The position numbers were made by a program, and so were the translations under genes. The notes under the pieces were generated by a model. The model saw only the letters and a program-made list of their open reading frames with translations, was not told where the DNA came from and made no database searches. Positions 54,312-64,000 of a stretch of 64,000 bases of DNA are shown here, in pieces; within the stretch, counting starts at the first letter, position 1, and each line of letters opens with the position of its first letter. Source of the stretch: Vitellaria paradoxa (taxonomy: Eukaryota; Streptophyta; Magnoliopsida; Ericales; Sapotaceae); NCBI GenBank assembly GCA_019916065.1, contig CM034233.1, positions 41,084,862 through 41,148,861 on the forward strand, in the 5' to 3' direction.

Positions 54312-54442
54312 TTATACATGAATGCTTCAGCTGGTTTGGTGAAAAATGCATCCGTCTTCGGAGTCCCTGAGCCATTGATTTTTTCCGGTGGAAGGGAATG
54401 TTCTGGACCCAGTTAATTAGAGGCCTTGCTTCAATTAATGTT

Positions 54443-54480
54443 GTTGTTATTATTATTATTATTATTATTATCATCATCAT
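54443..54480. repeat. (ATT)n / (ATC)n microsatellite
   Basis: tattattattattattatta followed by four tcatca-type units. Confidence 0.95.
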
Positions 54481-54749
54481 TAGAACATTAAATATATTTA
54501 TATTTCTATGGGGAGATTGCAGTTTTGAATCGAGACCATGACCCTATCGAGGGCCCTGTTCACAAGGTGTTGCCAACTTCATGGATAAAACTTCAGCAGG
54601 TGGAGAAATATGAATAGTTAAGGATTTTAACTAAATAATTTTCAAATAACTATTTCTTTTTTGCAGTTATGAGGGATGTTAAACTCGGGGGATAAAGCAT
54701 CAATACTTAGATAAATATGGATAATTAGGAATTTTAAATTAATAAATTT

Positions 54750-54790
54750 GAGATTTCAGGCAATTTTTTTTGGTAATTATCAGAGATTTC
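54750..54790. repeat. Micro-insertion (tail-like) between 8-bp direct repeats
   Basis: GAGATTTC at 54750-54757 and 54783-54790 flank 25 bases containing a T-run and ggtaatt. Confidence 0.6.
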
Positions 54791-54941
54791 GATGTTGTGA
54801 TGCTAATTACCCTTCCCTCCCCCCCCCAACCCAAAAAAAGAGACATTGTGATGCCACTATTATGCATTTATTGTAAAATCGTGTTCTCCAATATATAATT
54901 ATTGAAATTATAATGTTAAACATCCAAAAAGTAATATGTTA

Positions 54942-55128
54942 ATCTGGAGGTCTTGAGTTCGAATTTCGCTGGCCACTACCTTGTCTTGCTCGATACTTGG
55001 GTCCTAGTGCTTGGGTCTTGCAGATGGGTTTAAACATCCCCGGTTTACCTATCAATTATGCAATTCATTGAGGGTTGTAATAAACCGGTGTGAATTTTGG
55101 ATTACCAAAAAAAAAAAAAAAAAAAGCA
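54942..55128 (+). mobile_element. tRNA-derived SINE, copy B (5'-truncated)
   Basis: Begins at atctggaggtcttgagttcg (B-box part) and ends gattacc plus an A-run. Flanked by AATATGTTA (54933-54941 and 55129-55137). Lacks the first ~40 bp present in copy C. Confidence 0.82.
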
Positions 55129-55137
55129 AATATGTTA

Positions 55138-56349
55138 GAATCACAAATGATGTGTGTGGTGTGCAAAAAGTATCTCAAGACTAGGATAGAATTATGCCAG
55201 GGCAAGTCTAATTCGCCCCTTGACTTAGTCTCGACTCACTATCGTGTTGGCCTTCCCTTGCTGACTTGACTCTAGTTTGGATTGGGTCGGGTCAGGTCAT
55301 CCAAATTTGCCCGATCCCACCATACTTACCCCACTTATTTTTTAAATATTTTAATTCTTTTATAAAATAAATACAAATAAAACTCATAAAAACATATTGA
55401 AACATTTATTGATAAAGAACAAGTGTTATTATTAAATAAACAAATACTTAATTAACATTGAATCCAAATTACAAATAGTAAATTCTAAATTAAAAAATGT
55501 CAAAATAAAACTAATTACAAATTTATAATTGTAGAATAATAGAATAAGTAAATAAGTGTATCATTTCAAGTCTTATACATCCCAATTCGATTGACACCTA
55601 TAAATCATTAATCACTATTGTGGTGTTCTATTTTACCCAAACATATGGCTTCTAAATCAAGGGTAAGCTATCTTTTTCCATTGGCTGTTTGTTGTCTTTT
55701 TTCGATAAGATACCAATCTCTCAAACACATTAAAGTCTCTACTATTTGAGGGGCCAGTCCACTTCTGTGTTCACTAATAATGTATACCCTTACACTAAAC
55801 GCTTCTTCAGATGCTATGGTAAATAATGAAAATGTGAGGACATTGCGAGCTAAAGTGTAAAGCACTAGAAACTTAGCTTGTTCTCCCTTTCACCAGTCCA
55901 GAAGATTGAATTTGTCATCATCTTCCACTGAAGGTAGGCCCAGATAACATTGTAGGTCTGATAAAGATGAATTGCTATTTAATGATTTTGTTTGTCGAGA
56001 TTTTATTTTTATTTTTTTCTTTCAAAATGAAGGAAGAGTTGTGGTGAGAGGATGAAAATGTGGTGGTTATCATTCATGTTAGTGTATGATTAATTATAAT
56101 TTGCATACACTTGATAATTTTTAATTGTTCTTGGACACTTTCATTGCCACATATATCATCTCTATAATACAAAAAAATTATCTTCTTTTTATCTAGGATT
56201 TAAAATAGTTGCAAAACCTAAAAGTATTGGAAGTGAATCAAAATATTTATTAGATTTTACTATTATTCTGGTATGATTATCATGATAATAGGGTTGAATA
56301 ATATATATTTTTTGAAAATCTCATCAATTAAAGCTAATTGATATGTAAC
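55138..56349. other. A/T-rich intergenic DNA
   Basis: No gene seen. A minus-strand 65-codon frame at 55865-55668 (SEEAFSVRVYIISEHRSGLA) has the look of a hAT transposase C-terminal dimerisation scrap (S.EAFS..... .R..L.P..V..L.CLRDWY), so an old hAT remnant is likely at ~55,650-55,920. Confidence 0.5.
55650..55920 (-). pseudogene. hAT transposase C-terminal fragment
   Basis: Minus strand: ..TFSLFTIASEEAFSVRVYII then SEHRSGLAPQIVETLMCLRD and WYLIEK. The pattern ASEEAFS..... R..L.P..VE.L.CL.DW matches the dimerisation region near the C-terminus of plant hAT (Ac-like) transposases. No catalytic part is nearby. Confidence 0.7.
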
Positions 56350-56362
56350 AGTAGAAGAGGTA

Positions 56363-56575
56363 AACTTGCCAGGGTAGCTTAGCAGTACTTGGGATCAACT
56401 GTAAACGCGGAGGTCTTGAGTTTGATTTTCGGAAGCTCCTACCTTGTCTTACTCAGTGCTTGGGTCTTGCAGGTGGGTTCAAGCACTCCTGGTTTACCCA
56501 TCAGTTACGCGGTTCATTGAGGATTGCAATAAACTGGTGTGAGTTCTGAGTTACAAAAAAAAAAAAAAAAAAAAT
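56363..56575 (+). mobile_element. tRNA-derived SINE, copy C (full length)
   Basis: Flanked by AGTAGAAGAGGTA (56350-56362 and 56576-56588), a perfect 13-bp duplication. Starts aacttgccagggtagcttag, has ggtcttgagtttgattttcg (B-box region), the cctggtttacccatcagtt block, and ends gagttac plus an A-run. Confidence 0.88.
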
Positions 56576-56588
56576 AGTAGAAGAGGTA

Positions 56589-58368
56589 GGATAATAAATG
56601 TCACAAAATATTTTAGTTGCAATATCAAAAACATGTAGAAAATTTTTATAAAAAAATTACAATTGCCTAATCAATGGCCTTAATAGTAACTAAACCCAAA
56701 TTATGATTATTTAAAATAAATAAATTAATTGTCTTTTGATATTTAATAACCACTTTTAACATGAAGTAAGTTGAATTCTGTCCTATACTAATATCTATAG
56801 GTAATTGTCTAGGTTTTAAACTTATTTAGTTGTATATGCTCGCAAATAAAGCATTTTTATTATTTTTTTTTGGGGGAAAACTCATAATAGAAACTACAAA
56901 TTGTTTTATTTTCAAAACAGACAAATCATAAGTACTCAATGTAATACCCGGTATTTATTTTTGATTATTTACCTGCTATTTTGGGCCTATAAGTATTTAT
57001 TTTGAGATTTAATTTATTTATTTTAATTTTTGCTCAGCCGTGTGTGATCTGAATTAGTAATTAGTTGGACAACTGGACCAAGGGCCCAGCTCCCTTTCCT
57101 TTCTTTTTTTGCCCTTCTCCTTTCTTTTTCTTTTTGTTCCGTGGTTGCCAGAAGAGAAAAAAGAGAGAAAAGAGAGAGAGGAGAGAGAGGGAAGAGAGAG
57201 AAAGTGTGATCCGGAGCGGAAGGCTAGTGGATCGGGGTAGTATTCAAGGCCGTGAATATTGTGGTGACGTCTGTTTCGCGTGATTTGGCCCGAGGTGAAA
57301 GAAATCAGCTTTTGAAGTTTATGAGCCACAACCTAGATCTTTTTATTTCTTCTTTTCTCTTCGGATTCGAGGTAGGTGGGACTTATAGTTGTATTCTAGA
57401 CGTTGCTAAGAGGATTTTGATATATATATGTGATGATTTTGGTAGATGGTGATATATGTGCACATATATATTTGTGTATATATATGTTGTGAGCTCATTT
57501 GTATATATGCTTAATCTTGTTCATTTTGGAGTTTTTTTTTGGTAATTTTATTTTTTTTTTCATTTTCGAGTCTTGTTGCATGATATGCAGATATATGTTT
57601 TTGTTGTGGGTTGTGGTATCATTTTTGAGTTTGAGGTGTTAGGATTTTGGCATTTTGGTGTGTTGGATTGGGCTTGTAGCAGCTCAGATCTGCACTTTAG
57701 ACCGTAGGTTGCAGTAACGGGCTTTATGCGGACATCCGGTGGGCTTCCTGCAAGGCTAGCGGCTCTTAGTATCTTCTTGCGACTCAGAGCGGCTTTCCCG
57801 CACCATTCATGCGCGTTTTAAAATTCAAGTGCCCTTCCCACGATCTTCCTACGTCCTTCATGCACCCTTTCCACGGGAAGGTATTTTTGACCCAGTTTGA
57901 GGTATTTTTGACCCGATTTGAATGGTACATTATATATGTTGATTATGTGCTGAAATTATGCACATTTTGGGACTATAAAATATCAATATAGATAATTGAG
58001 CACATTATGCTTCTATTATAATGTTGAGATATTGGGATTATTTAACATGATGGAGCATATCATGTGTATGGGAATGGCGTTTCATCCTCTGGTTGACATT
58101 TTGATCATTGATTGGCTGAGAGTGCCATATTTAAAGTGTGATGTACTGAGGCACGGGTTATATATATAGATGGGATAACCACCAATATATATATATAGAC
58201 GGGATCCTTGATTTTGAGAAAAAAATGATAAAATGAGATTTTAGAAATACCAGATGATTCCCAGTTGATATATATAACTAGAGCTTAGTTATTGGAGTTG
58301 TGACGTTAATACTGAGATGAGATATTATAAGATTTTCTCCGGATTGCAGCTGGACCCTGCTTGAGATA
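56589..58368. other. Unassigned repetitive or intergenic DNA
   Basis: No protein domain seen. A stretch at 57,090-57,220 is T/C-rich then GA-rich (agagagaggagagagaggga), and TA-rich repeats occur at 57420-57500. Composition and following repeats suggest part of a large element, possibly an LTR, but no ends are found. Confidence 0.4.
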
Positions 58369-58625
58369 AGCAGATGCCTGACTAGGGGCATAACACGGTT
58401 CTCTAGTAGAATGGCCAGGGGGTGTAACACAGTTCTCCTGAGTCTTACACTGATGGGGGTGTAACACGGTTCTCCTCCTGTGATTATACTCTACTTAAGG
58501 AAAGCAAATGCTTGACTAGGGGTGTAACACAGTTCCCTAGCAGAAGGGCTAGGGGGTGTAATACGGTTCCCCTGAGTCTTACACCGGTGGGGGTGTAACA
58601 TGTTTCTCCATTTGGTATATGTATA
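58369..58625. repeat. Tandem duplication (~135 bp) built on gggtgtaacacggttctcc
   Basis: tgactagggg occurs at 58380 and 58515, and the following ~110 bases run parallel. Inside, gtgtaacacrgttctcc-like units recur at least six times, so the block is a short minisatellite that was itself duplicated. Confidence 0.85.
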
Positions 58626-58741
58626 TATATTGAGATATACGTTTGCCGTAAGTGTAAATGGTGCGGTTGGTAATCCCACGTGCTTTGCTAAGCGTTACCG
58701 TCCCAGGATATGGTTGGGAGCAGATGGAGATTTGAGTATTC

Positions 58742-60500
58742 ATTTTTTTTTTTGGTAATTAAGAATAATTTGGATTTACATCATCTTGGGAAATATTTAC
58801 AAAATGGGATTATTTACAAAACGGTTGGCTACTATTAATTGGGAAATATTTACATCATCTTGGGGGCATACCCCCGTGTACAATTAATTACAAAATGGGA
58901 TTACATAAGTTGATATTTTCCTCCTTGCATTTAATAGTAGCTAGTTGGAGAGCTTTTAATCTAATCTTATGCTTGATGTTGCTGATGATACTAGTCGAGG
59001 ATGAGGATAGGCCTTTGAAAATTCTTGTGTTACGCTTCTGCCATATGTGATTCATTGAGGCAACCCAAGCAAGCCTGCGTATGGTGCATTTAAGACTTTT
59101 CCCCTTAAGCTTATCAGTTATCCATTTGATCTAGGCCTTGCAATTTGGCACATTTGTAAGACATTGTTCCACACTTCAGATGAAAAAGAACACTTAATTA
59201 CCAAGAAAAAAAAAAGAACACTTGAAAAATAAATGCTCCAAGGTCTTAGGATCTTTGCCACAAAGAACACAACCCGAATGAGCTGCTATGCCCCAAGCAT
59301 TAAGTTTATCTTTTGTTGCTATTCTTCCTTTAACCGCAATCTGTGGGATAAAACTATGCCTTGGGATGTGAAAGGGAAACCAAAGAAACTTGTGCCATAT
59401 TACTTTTTGGCCACGCTTCCTAAGAGCATTCCAAGTTGCAGCCGTGTTGTAAGTCCAATCTTTTAAGGCAACCCAAATAAACTGGTCTTGAAGGTGCAGT
59501 TGTGGGTCATATTCCGGAGGTGATTCAAGGATTACTTCCCTTAGTCCCCAAGTGGTAGGATAAGGCCACTTCCATTGCCCATTTTGGATGATACTTGAAA
59601 CTTTACCCCCCCTTAGGCAAACCTACATCATAAGCTATTCTTGAGGAATATTTTGGAATTAAAGGCCCATTAGGATGCCAATTAAAAAACCAAAAAGAGA
59701 TAAGAGTTACCATTACCCATTGCATTTGGAGAATTGGATAGCTTCCTCCCAGAGCTTAAGTAATTTCTGCCAAGTCCAAGAACAATCAGAAGAAGTTTTG
59801 ATTTCTCAGAAGCCATTGCCTTTTAGAACATTAGAATGGCACCATTGTACCCAAAGGGATGAGCTGTTAGAGTATAGGGCCTATAAGTGTCTCAACATGG
59901 CAGCTTTGTTCCAATCTTGGAGCCTTCTAATACCAAGTCCTCTCTCACATTTAGGAAGGCAAACTTCATCCCAAGCCACCTTACATCCTCCTTTTTTAAG
60001 TTTGGCACCCACCCATAAGAACCTTCTTAATATTTGTTCTAATGCATTGCTAACTCTCTTGGGAAGAATAAAGTGCATACTCCAAAAGACTTGAATGCTA
60101 AAAAGAATGGCTTGAACAAGAACAAGTTTACCAGCATAGGAGAGGCATTTAGATGTCCAGCTCTTCACTCTTTTTGTGATTTTATCAACGAGAGGTTTAC
60201 AATCATCATACTTGAGTTCTGTCGATATAAGTGGGACCCCCAAGTATTTTACTAGCAGTTCACCCAATTGGAATCCAAGTAGAGAGCAAAGTTGCTGCTA
60301 AGCTTGTTGATTCATCCCTGAAATGTAGACCTTACTTTTATAACCATTAGGTTGAAGCCTAGAGTATTTATGAAACTCTTGTAGTGCCTTATGGATGATT
60401 TTAAAGGTAGCTTCATTTGCTGTACACAAAAGAAATAGATCATCTGCAAAACATATATGAGTAATTGAAGGCTCTAAGCATTTAGGGTGGTAAGTGAAAT
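58742..60500 (-). mobile_element. 5'-truncated LINE (RT end and zf-RVT)
   Basis: T-run at 58742-58753 then ggtaattaag is the LINE tail. Reading left from 60525: [20 protein letters not shown] (RT active site intact), [35 protein letters not shown] (60267-59881), [20 protein letters not shown], and zf-RVT remains between 59,700 and 58,920. Same subfamily as 33141-39280. The 5' break is near 60500, in the RT domain. It contains a micro-insertion at 59183-59223. Confidence 0.85.
59183..59223. repeat. Micro-insertion (tail only), plus orientation
   Basis: AAAAAGAACACTT at 59183-59195 and 59211-59223 flank 15 bases, aattaccaagaaaaa. This is the same AATTACC-A(n) tail as in the minus-oriented cases. 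Confidence 0.8.
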
Positions 60501-60604
60501 CTACGTAGCCACGTGGTGAGCACAAAGCGAACTATTCTTACGCTTTTTACTAAAGGATACCGTGTGCTCGCCGCAAACATTTATATTGCATAGATTCTTA
60601 TGGT

Positions 60605-61291
60605 CAGGTTCTGAAATGAAGAAATGGGGCAGCAAGATAGCTTAGAATGAGGTGTGCTTGCCAAAAAACGAAGGTGGCTTGGGCATTCGCAAAATTCATG
60701 AATGGAACACGGCATCCATGTCAAGGCATATATGGACATTATGCTCTAATAGCCAATCTCTTTGGGCAGCTTGGTGCAAGGCTAATCTCCTTAAAGGAAA
60801 GTGCTTTTGGGAAGTAAAGCCTCCTTCGGATTGCTTTTGGAATTGGAGGAAGCTACTCAAGCTTAGAAAAGAGGCAATTGGAGTATCAAAGTACAAAGTG
60901 GGCAATGGGAATTCCATGTCTTTGGTATTCAAATTGGCATCCCAAGGGTCCCTTAATCCCCAAATATGGTCGAAGACTAGCTTACAATGCGGGCTTGCCT
61001 ACAAATGCTAAAGTTTCAAGTGTGATTCGTTGTGATCAATGGAGATAGCCTTTTCCAAACACTTGGGAACTCCGGGAAGTAATCTTTGAATATCCATCGA
61101 ATTACCAGCCTAACCAAGCCATGGATGATGTATTTATTTGGATGGTCTCGAGGACAAAATGCTCTAATGCTGCGGCTACTTGGGATGCAATTCGAGATCA
61201 AGGCCCTAAGGTACATTGGCATAGTCTCTTGTGGTTCTCTAAACACATACCTTGGCATAGCTTTATTTTATGGCTTGCTATCAAAGAAAGG
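60605..61291 (+). mobile_element. LINE internal fragment (post-RT linker and start of zf-RVT)
   Basis: Plus strand reads [40 protein letters not shown] and WMVSRTKCSNAAATW, with the zf-RVT start HSFILWLAIKER at the end. It stops abruptly at 61291, so both ends are missing. It overlaps in content with the opposed LINE on its left and hence is a second copy, not an inverted part of the first. Confidence 0.82.
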
Positions 61292-63030
61292 TGATTACAC
61301 TTGAAAAGTGTAATTACAAAGCATAATTAATTTTAAAGTTTTAGTTATGTTTTGTAATTTATGGTATTTTATTTTCAAAATGCAGAAAAAAGCAAAAAGT
61401 TATCAAAATAAGCAGTGGTGAAGAGTCTGAAAAAGCTACTGTGGTCCAAACACCTCGATGGGTGGTTCGAGCCGGAGCCAAAGGAAGTCGGAGTAAGGAA
61501 GTGCAAGAATAGGCTTTGGTGTCTTTTGAGGCATTTCGCGGAATACTTGGCACGCATGGAGAAAACAGCTTGAAGACAAAAGTGCCGATATGTCCAATGA
61601 CTTTCAAGACTTCCTCAACATCCTAAGAGCCATCCCAAGAAATGAGATCTGTTACCATGGTTGCCAAGGGGAAGAAAATGGTCCAAAGTTCAAGATGGTA
61701 GAGGTGGTGTGCAGCTGAAGTTCCAGGCTGACACCCTGTCAGTTTTTTGGCCATATCTTTTCACTCACAACTTAGATTGACATGATTCTTTTGCGTTGGA
61801 AAGAAGACTTGAAAGGCTATAACTTTTGTGTTTTAACCGAAGCTTGAATCCATTGTCTTCAAGGTCAAAAATCGTATTAGAAGTTGAGGATAGAAAGTTG
61901 TCAGAAGTAAGACACAAATTGAAAAGGAAGTGCACTGTGGTCTGGACACCCCCACAGGTGGTCCGGACCATATAAGGCTGATTTGCACGTTTATGTTAAT
62001 TTTTAGGGTTTTCTTTCTTGCTTATAAGATAAGAACATGTATGGCCGTTCAAGACGACTTCTCACCTACGCTTTTCTCTATAATTTTTATGTTAGCTTTT
62101 CATTAAAATAGATTAGTGAGAGTTCTTAGTTTAGTTTTTGAAGAATTTTTGGATTGATTGCTTTCAGATTTGAGTTTAATTCGTTGCAAAGAATAGTACG
62201 CGCTTTGTTTTATTCATTGAAATTTATTTTATTTTTGTATTCTCTTTTTATTTACTGTTTTATTATTTCATCCATGTTAGGCTAGATTTTTATTATTGAT
62301 TCAACCCATCAATGATGGGTGAATCTTTGTTTGAAAGTTGGATGTGATCGAATCCAAGCATGTAACGTAAATTCTTATTCTCTAAATTTACTTTTGAATG
62401 TTTTCGAAACGTTCAAAAACTTATGTAGTTGATCATATTTCCTTGAAATCACTGATCACTACACAAGATTATAACTTTCTTGATACTTTGAAAACAAATG
62501 AAATAGATTTAGATATATTTTCTGGTTTTCTTTCTCTTTCGATTTTAAAAAACCTTAACAATATGTGCAACCTCGATCATATTTCGTTGAAATCCTTGAT
62601 GACGTTACATGATTTAAATCTCTTTATATTTTGAAATCAAAGAAAAGAGATCTGGACCAAAGAATGTTTTCAAGATGATATATTTCCAGTGTTATTTATC
62701 CTAAACGTGATTTTAAAACCCTGCTTTGGAAATTAAAGCTTTCACGATGAAATCTTTCTGGTTTACTTTTGCTAAACGTGAGCTGTAAACTAAGATAATA
62801 ATTACATCCAACCATGAGAATAAGGTATTCACTTAGATTTGTAGGTTGAATCAAGATTTTAAATTATCTTGAATGCGTAGTGTTGTTGCTTTCATTCTAG
62901 TTTAACTTAATTATTGCAATAAAGTTTGTTCATTTAGTAATTAGTTAATCAATAATTTTCAAAACCTAAAACCAATTTTCGTTTTCTGTTTTTAAAATGA
63001 AACCAGTAGGTGGAAGAACATAGAAAACCC
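61292..63030. other. Unassigned DNA with short repeats
   Basis: No domain seen. Contains a palindrome at 61292-61317 (gtgattacactt / aagtgtaattac), two related blocks at 61439 and 61934 (gtggtccaaacacc, gtggtctggacacc), and a ~143-bp direct repeat (gatcatatttccttgaaatc at 62431, gatcatatttcgttgaaatc at 62574). Confidence 0.45.
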
Positions 63031-63035
63031 TAGAT

Positions 63036-64000
63036 GTCGTTTTTAATTTGGATGCGTCAATCACGTAAAACTGTCAAAAACGATGAAAATTTTTTCCTAA
63101 TCATACACCCGAGCGCCAACATATAGCCGTTTTTAATTTGGAATCGCAGATCGCATAAAAATGGAATAAACAAAGGAAAATATCTTCGTAATCAGACACT
63201 CAAGCGCCAAGTTATGGCCGTTTTTATTTTAAATGCGTAGATCATGTAAAGATACAAAAAATGAACAAAAATATCACTGTAACGGACTCCCGAGCACAAA
63301 GTTACAACCGTTTTTAATTTGGATGCGTAAATCAAGCTGAAATATCAGAAATGGCTAGAAAAGCTCACTCTAATTCGACTCCCGGGCACCAAATTATAGC
63401 CGTTTTAGATCTCGATACATAAATCGCGCAAAAATACAAGAGATGAGCAAAATATTATTCTAATTAGACACCCAAGCACCAAGTTATAGTCGTTTTTAAT
63501 TTGGAAGCATCAAACACGCAAAACTGCCAGAAATGATGAAAATTTTGACTAGTCAGACACCCCAGCGCCAGGATATAACCGTTTTTAATTTGGATGCGTA
63601 GATGACATAAAAATAGAAAAAAGAAAGACAAATGCCGTTGTAATCAGACACCTGAGTGATAAGTTATGACCGTTTTTAATTTAAATACGTAGATCACGTA
63701 AAAATACAAAAATTGAACAAAAACATCATCATAATGGACACCCGAGCAGGAAGTTGCAGCTGTTTTTAATTTGGATTGATAAATCAAGAAAAAATATTAG
63801 AAATGACGAGAGAAACTCACTCTAATCCGACACACATGTGCCAAATTATAGCCGTTTTAGATCTCGATACGTAACTTGCACAAAAATATAAAAGATGAGC
63901 AAAATATTACTCAAATTAGACACCCAAGCACCAAGTTATAGTTGTTTTTAATTTGAATGCGTCAATCACGCAAAACTGCCGAAAATGCTGAAAATTTTGA
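63036..64000. repeat. Satellite array, ~90-bp monomers with five-monomer higher-order repeat
   Basis: The block cgtttttaatttgg (or cgttttagatctcg) recurs at 63038, 63128, 63219, 63309, 63401, 63491, 63580, 63671, 63761, 63852 and 63943, i.e. every 89-92 bp. Monomers five apart match best: 63401 and 63852 share the variant gccgttttagatctcgatac; 63038, 63491 and 63943 share the variant ending gatgaaaatttt. The array is cut by the window end. Confidence 0.93.

Noticed and set aside
57054..57452. Frames in the T/C- and GA-rich stretch as a gene
   Set aside because: Both strands are open because of low complexity. No recognisable domain.
63036..64000. 90-bp repeats as a CRISPR or as coding repeats
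   Set aside because: No constant-repeat/variable-spacer pattern. All frames have frequent stops. Fits a satellite.

Overview
The window is nuclear DNA of a flowering plant, probably a eudicot. It has spliced genes with GT-AG introns, a plant-type LysM gene, plant LINEs with DUF4283 ORF1s, Ty1/copia and Ty3/gypsy elements, a Mutator-like (MULE) element carrying a plant mobile domain (PMD) gene, tRNA-derived SINEs, MITEs and a satellite array. I see no bacterial, organellar or active viral sequence. The species cannot be named from the window.

Layout. 1-10.8 kb: LINE pieces, a Ty3 integrase scrap, and a nearly full-length plus-strand LINE (4278-10675) that sits in a MITE-like element and carries a SINE. 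10.9-17.2 kb: a decayed plus-strand Ty1/copia element whose RNase H domain is split by a 1,967-bp non-autonomous LTR element with a perfect 5-bp target duplication. 18,824-28,083: a 9.26-kb MULE with terminal inverted repeats and a perfect 9-bp target duplication (ACATCCGGG). It carries a transposase with one amber codon and one frameshift, a four-exon PMD gene with several lesions, and near-palindromic 28-bp repeats next to each end. 28,379-53,822: the only host gene I can support, a three-exon LysM-domain gene. Its second intron is 23.3 kb and holds a copia element (32,150-43,401) with a full-length LINE inside it and a Tourist-like MITE inside that LINE. The same intron also holds a 409-bp TIR element and an RTE-type LINE fragment split by a Ty3/gypsy element (45,735-51,793). 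54-61.3 kb: SINEs, microsatellites, an unassigned repeat region and two opposed LINE pieces. 63.0-64.0 kb: a satellite with ~90-bp monomers and a five-monomer higher-order period of ~452 bp, running off the window edge.

How it fits together. The MULE lies about 300 bp upstream of the LysM start codon, so it separates the gene's old upstream DNA (before 18,815) from its leader. All splice phases of the LysM gene agree and its 393-codon frame is open, so the gene looks intact despite the inserted DNA. Every mobile-element protein examined in detail carries at least one lesion. Insertion order is readable from target duplications: copia, then LINE, then MITE; and RTE LINE, then gypsy, then a small A/T-rich insert in one gypsy LTR. 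A recurrent small signature is a set of very short insertions (14-28 bp), most showing only a LINE-like 3' tail (AATTACC plus A-run), each between direct repeats.

All homology statements rest on reading translated motifs by eye. No database search was possible.
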